Source: Trebouxia sp. TZW2008
Taxonomy: Eukaryota > Chlorophyta > Trebouxiophyceae > Trebouxiales > Trebouxiaceae
DNA length: 40,562 nucleotides
Assembly: GCA_002118135.1 (NCBI GenBank)
Contig: BDIU01000458.1
Coordinates: forward strand, 1 to 40,562
Reading direction: 5' to 3'
Shown here: one piece after another, positions 20,947 to 31,351 of the stretch
How the letters are laid out: every line of letters starts with the position of its first letter
Position numbering within the stretch: position 1 is the stretch's first letter
The notes under the pieces: model-generated
Told to the model about the DNA's origin: nothing
Database searches by the model: none
The model's input: only the letters and a program-made list of their open reading frames with translations
Translations under genes and position numbers: made by a program

Positions 20947-23900
20947 ATGTTTGAGCTCCGATGCTTACATACTGTCGTTTCGGTTGCGATGCTCGTGGCT
21001 ACCGGTAGTCGTGGTCTTTGTCTGACTTTTCAAAGCGTTGACTGTCAGGCTAGAGCTTGCTTCGGTGGTCGCCCTCCGCGTCGTGCCAGTTCGACACGTG
21101 CTGCAGTGATCGATCGCGCTTGCCGAGTTGCTTGCGCCTCGCTGTACAACTCGGGCAGCAGCAAAGCGCCCACGCCTGCTTGCAAGTTCTATTTGAAGCC
21201 GAGTTCAGCACTCGAACAGCCTGGTGCGCTCCGGTCTTGTCGATAGAAAGGCACATGCCGCTGCTGTGTTTAAGCACATGAGTGTCGGAACACTGCGAAA
21301 CCATAGCCTGTTATCACATCCGGCTTTCAGTAGCTTCTGCTGAAGTCCGTATACACTCGATTCCTTTGACGCCTGCTCTTCTCACCATTTTGGCCCTGCT
21401 GATGTCCAGGCCTACACCGTACCAAAGGCAAGCTCGCAGCAGCAGCTCTTCAGCCCGATGACGCCGGAGCTGGAGCTGCGGTAAGCACAAGACGCTGCTG
21501 CTGCGCCAAGACTTGAAATTGTGTTGTTTCTAGTCAACACCTTCTTGGCCTCACCCCACTGCTGTTTGTGCAGGCAAATAATCAGATAGGTGTCAATCCC
21601 AGCACAGCTCCTCTGGTTGAAGGCGGGTGGGTAACACTGCTGCTCCATGCATTACAGCTTGCTGAGAGGCTTGTTTCAAAATGCATTTGAAGGATGGCCT
21701 GCACATGATAGTCACTTTTACCAGCCTTTTTGCATGTATCACTGTCAATTCACAGCAAGTCTAGCTTGTACAGTGCAACATGCTGGCAACTGATTGACAT
21801 GCTTTGAGAAACAATCTTGCTCCTGTCTGTACCGCTGACCTTACCTTGCAGCCCTGCCTACTTGTCATGGACATTTGCAAGAGAGCATGAGAGCACAAGC
21901 TTGGATTCAAATGCAGGCAAATGGAGATTGGGAAAGAGCATGACAGCAAAGCTTCCACATCAGGCCGCAAGCAGCTGGATCAGATGCCCGGCAGCCTGCC
22001 GCACTTCTTTGCCGCCCTCCTTGGACTGTACGGGCTGAACTTCAGTCTGGGCAAGATGACTAATGCTGCCGGCATTCAGTTTCCCAGCGCTCTCATAGGT
22101 GGGCGAGAACCTCTGCTATGCCGAGAGAAACATGTGTATGATGCATCAAGCACTGCACATAGTGCCTCATGCCAGCACCGCATATAGTGCACTATATCAG
22201 CACTGTGTGTAAGAAACTATGCATACACTGGATTCAGCCTGGGCGAGATGACTCAGGCTGCTGGTGTTCAGCTTCCAAGCGTTCTGACAGGTGACACAAA
22301 GCATTGACCGCTGCATGCTGTCTGCACTTTGTGCACATCTCTGTGTTCATGGCTGTGTGGCCTGAGCTTCAGCTTCAGCAGTTGACCATTCTGTAGCCAC
22401 TCAGAGTACACGGTACGCATTTATCAAAACCAAGTGTCTTTTGTGAATCAGGCTTGGCACATGATGCACGACACCAAAGCAAACATCCTGTGCTCTATGC
22501 AGCAAGACGGCTGCGCCAAGTTGGAGTAGTGTTTCTGGCAGTCCAGCTTGACCATGCTGGCCTGCGCAGACCATCCAAAAGTCGTCAACTCATCTTGGCG
22601 TCCGTGTCTTGCGCTCCCTGACCTGCACGTAGGCTGTTGCCCAAACATTCTGTCTCCAGATGCCGTGCTCTCAGTCTTTTGGGCAGAAACTCCTGTATAT
22701 CATCATTTGAAGCACAGTCGGCGACTCCATGTCAATTTCATTCATTTCTTTCTAAAAGTGTGCTAGACAGGCTTGGCAGGTCCAGCTAGGCAGGCGCTGT
22801 AGCAGTCAACTGTCTCCAACCAGTTTGGTCCTGTGCTATCGTAACCCGTTTGAAATGAACTCCATGACTGCTAAGCTCTGATAGCAACAAGAGGTCTTGC
22901 ATTGTGATAAATCCAACAGCTGTCAACTGGCTCAATGTTGCCTGTGCAGGCATGTTCAGCATCATCACGATCCTGTTTGCCTTGGAGAGGTTTGCACCAG
23001 CAAAAGCAGAAAAGCTGGTGCGGTGGTTTGATCCAGCGACATTGTGGATACAGAGATGGTTGGGCGCCTTTTATGTTCCCTCTTTGGCCATCCTGCCACT
23101 CACCATCAAGGGCATTGCAGGTCAGAGATTTGTCACGCTTTGTCATCCTCAGTTCTGCAATTCTTCTGTGACACTTTCCGGACGGCTGAGCATGCACAAA
23201 TAACATTGCAGGAGCTGACTGCCTCAAGTCATTAAGGGCGTTGCAGGTGAGAGGCGTTTCATTCCTCACTGTCTTCCTTGTTGTCGTTCTTTGTGAAGCC
23301 AAAGAGAAGGCTGAAAGGTCTACGCTGTTAGACATCATGCCAAGAGCCTCATGCATAGAGCTGTGTATCGCACTGCACTGTCATTGCTGGATGTAACGCA
23401 TCAGCTGTCAGATGTTGGCAGTCATGTTGGTGTGTGTGTACTTACGTAGGCATGGTGTGCAGCAATGTCAATGCTTTTCGTCTCTGGTCAGTGCAAAGTC
23501 AGATACCTGGCTATTTACAACGCGAGCCCTGTTCCCACACAATGTCAAGCACAACCTGAAGCTGCTACTTGTCCAGGAAAATCATTGCTAAAGATGTGTG
23601 CAGTAATTGCAGTGGGCCTGCCACTCACCCTGCTATCCACAGCTCAATCCTGAATCTCTCTGATATCTGCTGTTGACTGTGCAACTGACATTCCTGGTTT
23701 GCAAACTCAATAATGTGGAATGTGCAGGAACATCATTGCTGAAGATGTTGAAAGTGATTGCAGTGGGCGTGCCGCTCACCCTGCTATTGACAGCCCAGTC
23801 GGTAATCCTGAAATTCTCTTTCATCTGTTGACGACTGTGCCGTTGATTCTTCTGGCCAACAAACTCAATGATGTGAACTATGCAGGAACATCGCTGCTGA

Positions 23901-26900
23901 AGATGTTTGGAGTGATTGCAGTGGGCATGCCGCTCACCCTGCTGTCCACAGCGCAAATCGCATTCCTGATTCGCAAGTTCACACGGACAGAGATGCTGGA
24001 TGCACCGCTTGCTGACGCTCTGCCACCATTTGGCAGACTGCACTTCATCTCATGGGGTGAGGCTGTACTGCTGACACAAATGAAACACCACTACAGCATG
24101 CAGAATTATGATGTGAGATGTCATATTGGCTATTACTTCACTGGCATACAATAAATGTCTAGCAACTTTTTGTCAGCAGGCTTGCACCTTGCCTGCTTAC
24201 TGTTGTTGACACGTCATCTTCACTTTGCTTCACTCCACTCAGAGTCAATTTCGTGATGTTGGATAGCTTCAGCTCTATATTATGTCTGAAGAGTGGTCTG
24301 TTGAGAAGCTGATCCACTTTTTGACTGAGACATCAACAAACATCTGGAGCGGTGCTCCTGCAGGTGGATTCTCAATAGCTTCATTGTGGCTTCTGTTTTC
24401 AACAGTCCATTTATGATGCATGTGACTTGAGCACATCAAGCAGCCAATTCCAAGCTGACTCATTGCCTGAGTGGTCATATGGACTTCTGCATGCTGCATG
24501 TGCAACGGCAGCAGCTTCCGTGGTGTTGGCCTGGTTCAATCACAGCTGGGGCATATACACGTCATTCCCTACCTACTGACAGCTGATACAGCATGCTTCC
24601 ATGCTGACTGCATGATTAATGGGTCATACAGTGCACGTGATCTTGCAGGCGCAGTGGCAGCAGCTTTCACGGTGTTGGCCTGGTTCGATCCCAGCTGGGC
24701 CATGTACATGTCCTGCCCCTGCCTACTGGCTCCCATCATAGGGGAACCTTGGTAGGCAGCCTGCTCCCTTTGTCTGCCCGTTGAGATCTGCCTTGTGACC
24801 TGCAGGTGTAGTAGCAGCAGCGTCAGTGGTGTTGGCCTGGTTCGATCCCAGCTGGGCCATGTACATGTCCTGCCCCTGCCTACTGGCTCCCATCATAGGG
24901 GAGCCTTGATAGGCAGCCTGCTCCCTTTGTCTGCCCGTTGAGATCTGCCTTGTGACCTGCAGGTGTAGTGGCAGCAGCGTCAGTGGTGTTGGCCTGGTTC
25001 AATCATGGCTGGGCAATGTACATATCCTCGCCTATTGGCCTTCACCTTTGGGGGAACCTTGATAGGCGGCCTTCTCCTTTTGCCTGCCAATCAGATTTGC
25101 AATGCAACCTGCAGGTGTAGTGGCAGCAGCGTCAGTGGTGTTGGCCTGGTTCAATCCTGGGTGGGCAGTTTACATGTCCTTTCCCTGCCTATTGGCCTTC
25201 CCCATTGGGGGAACCGTCATAGGCAGCCTTCTCCCTTCGCCTGCCCATTGAGGTCTGCGTTGCAACCTGCAGGTGTAGTGGCAGCAGCGTCAGTGGTGTT
25301 GGCCTGGTTCAATCCCGGCTGGGCCATGTACATGTCCTTTCCCTGCCTACTGGCCTCCACCATTGGGGGAACCTTGATAGGCAGCCTTCTCCCTTCGCCT
25401 GCCAATCGGATCCTGCACCCTATCATTGTGACCTGCCTGGCTATCAACGCTGGAGCGGCTGTCTTTGGTGCGGCATCGGGCATTGGCTATGAACCTGCAC
25501 TGCAAAGCTACCTGCCTAAGGTGATTCTCCACCAGCGTTTTCTTGATTTGAGCTGTTGTCTGCCTCATGAGGGCAAAGCAATAACAGCCGCCATCATTGT
25601 GACTCGCCTAGCCATCGACGCTGGAGCTGCTATCTTTGGTGCAGCATCTGGCATTGGCTATAAATCTGCACTGCAGAGCTACCTGCTTAAGGTGATCTTC
25701 CCAGCCTTTCTTTGATGGAGTCCATGGTGGTCAACTGAACAACAGTATTACCAATGCTAGGAGTCTGCACTGCACTGCTCCCTGCCAAACGGTTAACCCC
25801 AACCCCTGACCCAAAAGGCAAGACCTGTACTCTGAGGGCCTAATTCTGAAGGCTGCATGATTGTCAGCAAATAGATAGCATAGAAACTGCCAGCGCTGCA
25901 AGGCTGCACTGCAGAGCAGCCTGCCTAAAGCAACATCTTCAGTCCTTGCTCTTGTTGTTTGCATGGGTACAGTTGAGAAAACAGCAGAGGGTCCTTCTTT
26001 CGAAGGCATGAGTTCTGGACTAACGGGTATGCAGGATGCTGGATTGTACGGCGCTGGCAACTTCCTGGGCGTCATAATCCTCTCCTTTGCAATCAAGATC
26101 TTTGACCAGGGGCGGCTGATGGTGCGGCACGCACCTGCGATCCTTGGCTGCTCTCATACCAAGCCAAAGAACATATGCCTTCTGTTGCTTCAAACCCATG
26201 TGACAGTCTTTGTCTTCACCAAAACAAGAGCTGCCTGACGTGTAGGATGCTGGGCTGTATGGCGCTGGCAACTTCCTGATGAGCTTCCTGGGCGTCATCA
26301 TCCTCTCCTTTGCATTCAAGATCTTTGACCAGCGGCGGCTGATGGTGCGGCATGCGCCTGAGATCCTTGGTTCCTGCGCTCTTTCTGCTGTCGTGTCCAT
26401 GGGGGGCACAGCGGCTCTGTGCAGACTTTCTGGCCTGGATCCAAGTAAGAGCCCAACTTGCTTTGAAAATTGGACAAAAATTGCAAAAAGAGAGGAGAAA
26501 AGCCCTGAGAAAGGCGAAATGCTGCGGCATGCGCCTGAGATCCTTGGGTCTTGCGCTCTCTCTGCGGTCGTGTCCATGGGCGATGCAGCAGCACTGTGCA
26601 GACTTTCTGGCCTAGACCCAAGTGAGTCGAACTTACTGAATCGACCTGGCTGAATTCATTTGCCTGGAATATTGATAAAAGGTATGCGAACACGGCAAGA
26701 AAATGTGCAACATGGGGGGACATCCCTGAGATCATTAATTCCTGCGCTCTTTCGGCTATTGTTTCCATGGGGGACACGGCAGCACTGTGCAGACTTTCTG
26801 GCCTATATCCAAGTAAAAGCCCAACTTGCTTCAGAGCTTCACAAAATCCTGCAAATGGGAATGAAACAGCACTGGTTGTCTTGCAGTGATCACAGTGTTG

Positions 26901-28457
26901 AACAGTAACAGTGCAATATTGTCTGGCCTGGGCAGGAACATCATGCATACATTTTGAACATGCAATCACTCAGAACTGTTTTGACTGCCAAGGCCTGACG
27001 ATCTCCCTGGCCGCGTCAGCATTGTTTTGCTTGCAATGCAGGCTTTACAGTCCCTCTGATTTCCAGAAATGTCATAAGTCTCTTGACTGGAATGCAGGTC
27101 TGTCAATATCTCTGATCCCCAGAAGTGTGACCACGGCTTTGGCGCTGCCCATTGCAGGCTTGACAATGCTTCTGATTTCCCAGAATGCTCAGATGCCTTG
27201 TTTTCAATGCAGGCCTGACATTATTTCTGACTAGGTTTTGAGCGTCCAACCTGTCCTGGCTGCAATGCAGGTCTGACGATATCTCTGATTCCCAGAAGTG
27301 TGACTATGGCCTTGGCGCTTCCCATTGCAGCACAGCTGCATGCCTCAGCAGGCATCACAGCACTGGCTGTCATGCTCACAGGTATGCTACGCTCTTCAGC
27401 CTAACAGCAAGGATCTCTGCATCTTGTTCACAAATTTTGTGTATCTTGCTGTGTTGCCTTGCTGTGTTTTAAAGCACATCTGTAGCCAAGATGGTTCTGA
27501 GCTGTGCTGTGCTGCATGCTGAGTGCTGAGTTGCCGTTGTGCAGGTTTGCTGGGAGCAAACTTTGCCCAGATCCTATTGGATGCAGGCAAGTTCAAGGAC
27601 CCCATCACTCGAGGTCTGAGCGCCGCTGGTGCTGGTCATGGCTTGGGAACTGCAGCCATGGCTGCTACGTAAGTCAACAGCCTTTCCTTGTTCTGATTTG
27701 TTCTTGTTGTGGTAGTCAGTTTCTCTGCACTAGCTTTTCAAAAGCATGCAAAAGGAAAAGGATTTAAACAGCGCCGAGAAAAGTCTCTGCTGATAGGCGT
27801 CATAGTGAGTGCCTCTGGTGCTGGTCATTGCTTAGGCACTGCTGCTATGGCAGCCACATAATTCAGTTAGCATTGTTTTGTGTGTTTCAATGTATGATCA
27901 ATGGCTCGGACACTGCTGCAATGGCAGTCACGTATGTCAATACCTTTTTTTCCTTACTGATTTTGGTGATGTGAATAGCTGGGAATGCTGCCATGGCGGC
28001 CATGTAGTCATCAGCTCTGCGTCAGCTTCCCGTTGAAGGCCCTCACAGTGCTAGCTTTTGTTCACAAAGCGGTAACCTTGGCCCATACACAAGCATCCCT
28101 CACGAGTGTTGGGCACACAAAATGTAGCATATGCATATTACATTGTGACATTGCTTCAGCAGCACCTGATTTTACGGAGGTTGCGCGCATTCGCACCCTT
28201 CTGCCCAAATCCTGCTGTACACCTTGTTGTCTATCGCCTGAAGTCTACCCACGTGGCGAAGGCTTTTGACAAATCACTGCTTGGACTTCTCCCTCTCAAC
28301 GGCATGACAGAGGGCATGATTACAATGCTTGGTATGCAGGGAACCAGAGGCCCTGCCGTTCTGCGCTCTGGCATATGCCCTGATTGGCATCATGTCTACA
28401 GTACTGATTGCCACACCTGGCACGATCCCACTGCTGTTGAGTATAGCAGGGCAGTAG
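20947..28457 (+). CDS. PLGG1: PLGG1, plastidal glycolate/glycerate translocator, about 10 exons
   Basis: Inner-envelope carrier that exports photorespiratory glycolate and imports glycerate; it is a fusion of LrgA-like and LrgB-like domains. Secure exons: 21410-21480, 21917-22098, 22950-23120, 23886-24056, 25273-25520, 26246-26444, 27271-27381, 27545-27668 and 28340-28457 (TAG); these give 464 residues with all phases matching. LrgA-like part: GIQFPSALIGMF and RWLGAFYVPSLAILPL. LrgB-like part: LHPIIVTCLAINAGAAVFGA, GAGNFLMSFLGVIILSF, IPRSVTMALALPI, GLLGANFAQILLD, the GHGLGTAAM signature, and EPEALPFCALAYALIGI near the end. Exon 1 (transit peptide) is uncertain: an open frame from ATG 20947 is plausible, but its donor was not fixed. 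It is the most heavily duplicated gene here: six exons have boundary-spanning tandem copies. The intact exons are always last on the acceptor side and first on the donor side. Confidence 0.94.
22225..22290 (+). repeat. Downstream copy of PLGG1 exon 3 end
   Basis: It repeats the last ~65 bases of exon 3 with a donor (GACAG then GTGACA), encoding SLGEMTQAAGVQLPSVLTG-like residues in one frame. The intact exon (ending 22098) comes first. Confidence 0.9.
22729..22842 (+). repeat. Dispersed repeat, copy B (intronic)
   Basis: Partner of 3991-4096, same orientation, in the PLGG1 intron before exon 4. It has a few indels relative to copy A. Confidence 0.8.
23221..23246 (+). repeat. Downstream fragment of PLGG1 exon 4 end
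   Basis: A short copy of the exon end and donor: CATTAAGGGCGTTGCAG then GTGAGA, against CATCAAGGGCATTGCAG then GTCAGA at 23120. The copy has the stronger donor but lacks the upstream exon. Confidence 0.75.
23577..23885 (+). repeat. Two upstream copies of PLGG1 exon 5
   Basis: Copies start at 23577 and 23728, before the intact exon at 23886 (periods 151 and 158). Each repeats ~75 bases from the acceptor (GAA(A/C)ATC(A/G)(T/C)TGCT(A/G)AAGATG) through CTCACCCTGCTAT or CTCACCCTGCTGT, then stops resembling the exon. Confidence 0.95.
24490..25272 (+). repeat. Five upstream copies of PLGG1 exon 6
   Basis: Starts at about 24496, 24649, 24806, 24963 and 25115, then the intact exon at 25273 (periods 152-158). 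Copies 3 to 6 share the acceptor CCTGCAG then GTGTAGT and a GTGTTGGCCTGGTTC core. Copies 2 and 3 are almost identical. Every extra copy ends with the next acceptor, so the unit is the first ~125 bases of the exon plus ~30 bases of intron end. Copy 1 has lost its AG. Confidence 0.97.
25591..25691 (+). repeat. Downstream copy of PLGG1 exon 6 end
   Basis: It repeats the last ~100 bases of exon 6 (25418-25520) at ~87% identity, including the CTTAAG then GTGATC donor. A faint third trace (CTGCACTGCAGAGCAGCCTG) lies near 25905-25925. Confidence 0.93.
26035..26153 (+). repeat. Upstream copy of PLGG1 exon 7
   Basis: It repeats the acceptor and first ~115 bases of exon 7, encoding DAGLYGAGNFLGVIILSF. 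It lacks the 12 bases coding LMSF found in the intact exon at 26246 and has no donor. Confidence 0.95.
26515..26830 (+). repeat. Two downstream copies of PLGG1 exon 7 end
   Basis: Copies at about 26520-26622 and 26703-26814 repeat the second half of exon 7 with its donor (CCAAGTGAGT and CCAAGTAAAA) and some following intron. The second repeats the AGCCCAACTTGCTT intron word found after the true donor. Confidence 0.93.
26993..27270 (+). repeat. Five upstream copies of PLGG1 exon 8 start
   Basis: Short units start at 26993, 27042, 27098, 27158 and 27213, and the intact exon starts at 27271 (periods 49-60). Each begins with an AG acceptor then G(T/C)(C/T)T(G/T)(A/T)CA or similar and a TCTCTGATTCCCAGAA-like core. 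Four of the five keep the AATGCAG or ATTGCAG acceptor. Only the last continues through the full exon. Confidence 0.93.
27800..28010 (+). repeat. Three downstream fragments of PLGG1 exon 9 end
   Basis: Fragments at about 27808-27860, 27903-27933 and 27982-28006 repeat the GCTGGTCAT...ACTGCAGCCATGGCTGCTAC exon end with increasing decay. Donors are weakened to ACATAA, ACGTAT and ATGTAG. Confidence 0.85.
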
Positions 28458-28948
28458 CAACCTACTACTGCGATTCAATGAAGTGTTGTGAAAATTGATT
28501 GCATCCCTGGTTTCATGTGGTCGATCAGAAGCCATGCATGTCTTCAGTACAGCATATGCAGCTCCCAATCCAGTCAACAGCCCAACATCCATCAGCCAAG
28601 GTGATTTGCTTGTTGAGCGTGCTGGTGAGGATTTATAATTACTAACATTTACAAGTTTTCTGAGTCAAAAGCGTTTTTTGGACCCAAACAAATCGAAGTC
28701 ATTAGCCTGCATTTCGTATGTAGCTTATAAATTCAGTGTATATTGACAATACTGCCTGTCAATCTATCCAGATAGCAGCAATGCTGCTCCTGATGCTAAT
28801 TCACGCTGCAGAAGCTACCGATCCAGCTCCACTACGCAGGAAAGCAATCAGTTGAATAGATAAATGCAGCATATGTGGAGCACACATGTTTGCAACAGAG
28901 ACTTTTGCATCCTGCAGATATGCTGCATGCATAGTTTGAGCTGCATCA
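28458..28948. other. Convergent intergenic / 3' UTR region
   Basis: It lies between the PLGG1 stop (+) and the TIC20 stop (-). No gene was recognised. Confidence 0.5.
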
Positions 28949-30358
28949 TCATCGCAGCTGTTGCTCTGCAGCACCAGCAACAATTGGAAGCCTGGGTGTC
29001 TGGCCTGTCAAGCATGAACCCTGCAAGCACAAAGCAACATCTGTCCTCTTGCATTCACAAGCGCTGGATGTGCGCCTGCTTTCTGGCTGCTTTTTCAACA
29101 TTAGACAATCAGCAGACAATGTGCTTCGATGCATCAGCTTAGGTGTGAGTGGTGTCACAGATACTCTCATGCCCAAGTGACCTCTGAGCGTCAAACAATG
29201 ATCAGCACCGCGCATTGGTGCATAGAGCTGAACTTACCACTCCATATGACACACAGGCGAAGACAAACAGCCATATGCTGTTGTACAGGGACATGTATAG
29301 CTGCAGGCCAGGGCCGCCACCTGGCGGCCTGATAATGTTCTCAAAAAGCCCTGGCAGTCTGCAGAGCAGTTGCAAACCGTCAGACATTCAGCATCGTCAC
29401 TGGCAGCAGGGCCATGCCAGCATGATGAGATTGTGCTGCTGTGAGACCTGCAAGAAGCAATGCACAGAACTTGCTATGCAGCATGCATGCAACAGACCAC
29501 AACCTCAACTGCAGACAACCTCAGAAGCGCTCAGTATACCAGCTGAAGCCTGTGATCACTTGCGCCTTGCGTCACAGGAGAGAGCCAAATAGCAAGCATA
29601 GCAGCAGCAAGACTTACATCAGAATGATGTCTAGCAAAACAGCTTGCAGAGCATTGAATCTGACCCATCTGCTGAAGTTTTGATTATTAATGACCCCCAG
29701 ATAGACTGCAAAGAATACAGCAAAGCTGCAAGCAGACACAAACTGCTCAATATAGTCTCCCCAACACAGCTCAGCAGAAAAGCAAGCAATCTGCTGTCAT
29801 ATATGGGTATACAGGATAGGAAACAGAAAGTAAGCAATTAAGTTGCTAGGTACGCACCTGGCAAAAGGAACTGAGAAGTATAGACTTATGATGGGGTTCA
29901 AGGGCGCAAGCACAACTGTAAACTGTGGAAACTGTGCAAAAAAGAATTTTCCTGCAGTCAGTGAACAATTCAGCAAGATGCACTAGACCAGTGCAGTGCA
30001 CTGTAAAACACATAGCGTGACATCTGCACTCACCATATCTCAGGCCATCACACAATGGTATCAAGTAAGGCACAGCAGCGACAGCTCTTTCTTGTATGTC
30101 TGGGTCTTTGCTGTATGCCTTTATCGAGCTCTGGCGCCTATGCTGAGGCCTTGCACGGCCAACTTGTGCTCTAAGACTAACAGAGGAAGGCAAAAATGAC
30201 TGCAGCCGCTGCTGCGACCCTCGTCTTTGTGCGAGGACGCCTGTGCTGCCTAGAGATCGAACTTGATTGGTCACACGCAGAGGCTTCCTGGCAATCGCCG
30301 ACGACGTGGGAGACTGCAGCGCAACGGGAGCTGCGGCTGCAAAGCATTGACAAGCCAT
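28949..30358 (-). CDS. TIC20: TIC20-family chloroplast import channel protein, 5 exons, 239 aa
   Basis: Inner-envelope component of the TIC protein-import translocon with four membrane helices. Exons on -: 30358-30034, 29951-29858, 29725-29618, 29358-29238 and 29020-28949 (TGA); phases close on 240 codons. Start chosen at ATG 30358, in a CACCATGGC context, although the frame is open further upstream. The first ~80 residues are an S/R/Q-rich transit peptide. Family motifs: ERAVAAVPYLIPLCDGLRYG, KFFFAQFP, FAVFFAVYLGVINN, SRWVRFNALQAVLLDIILI, ILPGLFENI, YNSIWLFVFACVSYGV and a final TGQTPRLPIVAGAAEQQ. The shape is closer to the TIC20-II/V subgroup than to TIC20-I/IV, from recalled similarity. Introns are compact and show no exon fragments. 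It is head to head with the coiled-coil gene. Confidence 0.93.
29129..29187 (+). repeat. Dispersed repeat, partner of 11811-11868
   Basis: It lies in TIC20 intron 4, antisense to TIC20. The match to the reverse complement of 11811-11868 is about 88%. Confidence 0.85.
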
Positions 30359-30543
30359 GGTGATGCAGCGGTTGCACGTCAGCGTTGTTGCAGTGGGATA
30401 TGCACAAGTCAAATGCGCAAGCGACTTCCAGAATTCCAACCGGTTAAGCCACAAGGTTCTACTCTTAAAATGTCTGCAGCAACGCAGTCTTTCAGACCCA
30501 CGTGCGGTGCTAGTCAGCGGCCCTGTGATATACTCAAGACGTC
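30359..30543. promoter_or_regulatory. Putative bidirectional promoter, TIC20 / coiled-coil gene
   Basis: 185 bp separate the TIC20 start (-) from the coiled-coil gene start (+). It contains a 25-codon upstream open frame (30470-30547) on +. Confidence 0.5.
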
Positions 30544-30547
30544 ATGA
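30470..30547 (+). promoter_or_regulatory. Upstream ORF overlapping the coiled-coil gene start
   Basis: A 25-codon frame begins at ATG 30470. Its TGA (30545-30547) overlaps the ATG of the downstream gene (30544-30546) in an ATGA arrangement. If the mRNA starts upstream of 30470, this could tune translation. The transcript start is unknown. Confidence 0.35.
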
Positions 30548-31351
30548 AGGCGACAAGCAAGCGCACGGACAAGGTGCAGGACCGCTCGTTGCGAGCTGGC
30601 ACCAAGCCTGTGCAGCAGCTGCATCAAAACGCCCAGAATATCACTGGCACAGTGCTGAACTTGGAGCGCAAAATCCACGAGCTTGATGCAGGCAAGGTAG
30701 CTGGGAACACCAACATGCATGCATCACACCGGCTCTATGACTGCTCCAGTGCAGCTATAGTGGCACTGTGCATCCCTGACTATGTCCTTTCTAACTTGCT
30801 GGCTCTGATCAAGGCATGCAATCACTGTAGTGTCAGCTGCTGCAGAGATTGCAGCCGATTTGGAGGGCAAGCAAGGCTTTGAAAGTCATCTTGCTGCATT
30901 GACAAGGAAGAAGGAGGATTTGCAAAAGCGCATAGACTCTAACAAGCAGTGGACGGTGAGGGGACCTCATTTGCTTACCGTTTCTCACCTTGACATGCTC
31001 ATAACATACTCCGGTTCTAAGGACATGTTGTTGCTGCCATGCCTGGAACCTATCTGCATCTGCATCTGCAGGAGATGTTTGACAAGGATGTGGCACCCTT
31101 CCAGCAAAAGTATGTGCACCTGGTGGACGACATCCACAATGTGTATGGCACAGCCAAAGAGGTGAGCTTGCAGCAAGCAAATTCAAATGACTTCAACTTG
31201 TTTTCAAGGCCATCAGGACTCACAAGTCAGCACGTGTCGCTTGCAGTTTCATGCCAAGGGCATCCAGATGTTGGTTGACGAGTTCAACTACCACGTAGCC
31301 TACAAGCGCTGGGATGACACCTTCAATGCCACCCCTTTCAAACCAAAGTAG
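30544..31351 (+). CDS. Small coiled-coil protein of unknown function, 4 exons, about 155 aa
   Basis: I do not recognise the family. Model: 30544-30691, 30831-30955, 31072-31161 and 31247-31351 (TAG), 156 codons. The protein is hydrophilic and largely helical, with K/E-rich heptad-like stretches (LNLERKIHEL; LTRKKEDLQKRI), then FDKDVAPFQQKY and a conserved-looking C-terminus (YKRWDDTFNATPFKPK). There is no signal or membrane segment. The first intron is ambiguous: a GC donor after GATGCAG (30691) with the acceptor at 30830 keeps the frame, as does a GT donor at 30697 with an AG further downstream. The compact C-terminal PFKPK end recalls cytoskeletal or ciliary proteins, but this is only an impression. 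No exon duplications are present. Confidence 0.72.

Noticed and set aside
25005..25715. 236-codon open frame as a gene
   Set aside because: It reads through duplicated PLGG1 exon 6 fragments, then the real exon and a downstream copy. The first half is out of the PLGG1 frame.
26316..26969. 217-codon minus-strand open frame
   Set aside because: Antisense shadow of the duplicated PLGG1 exon 7; its internal repeats mirror the duplications.
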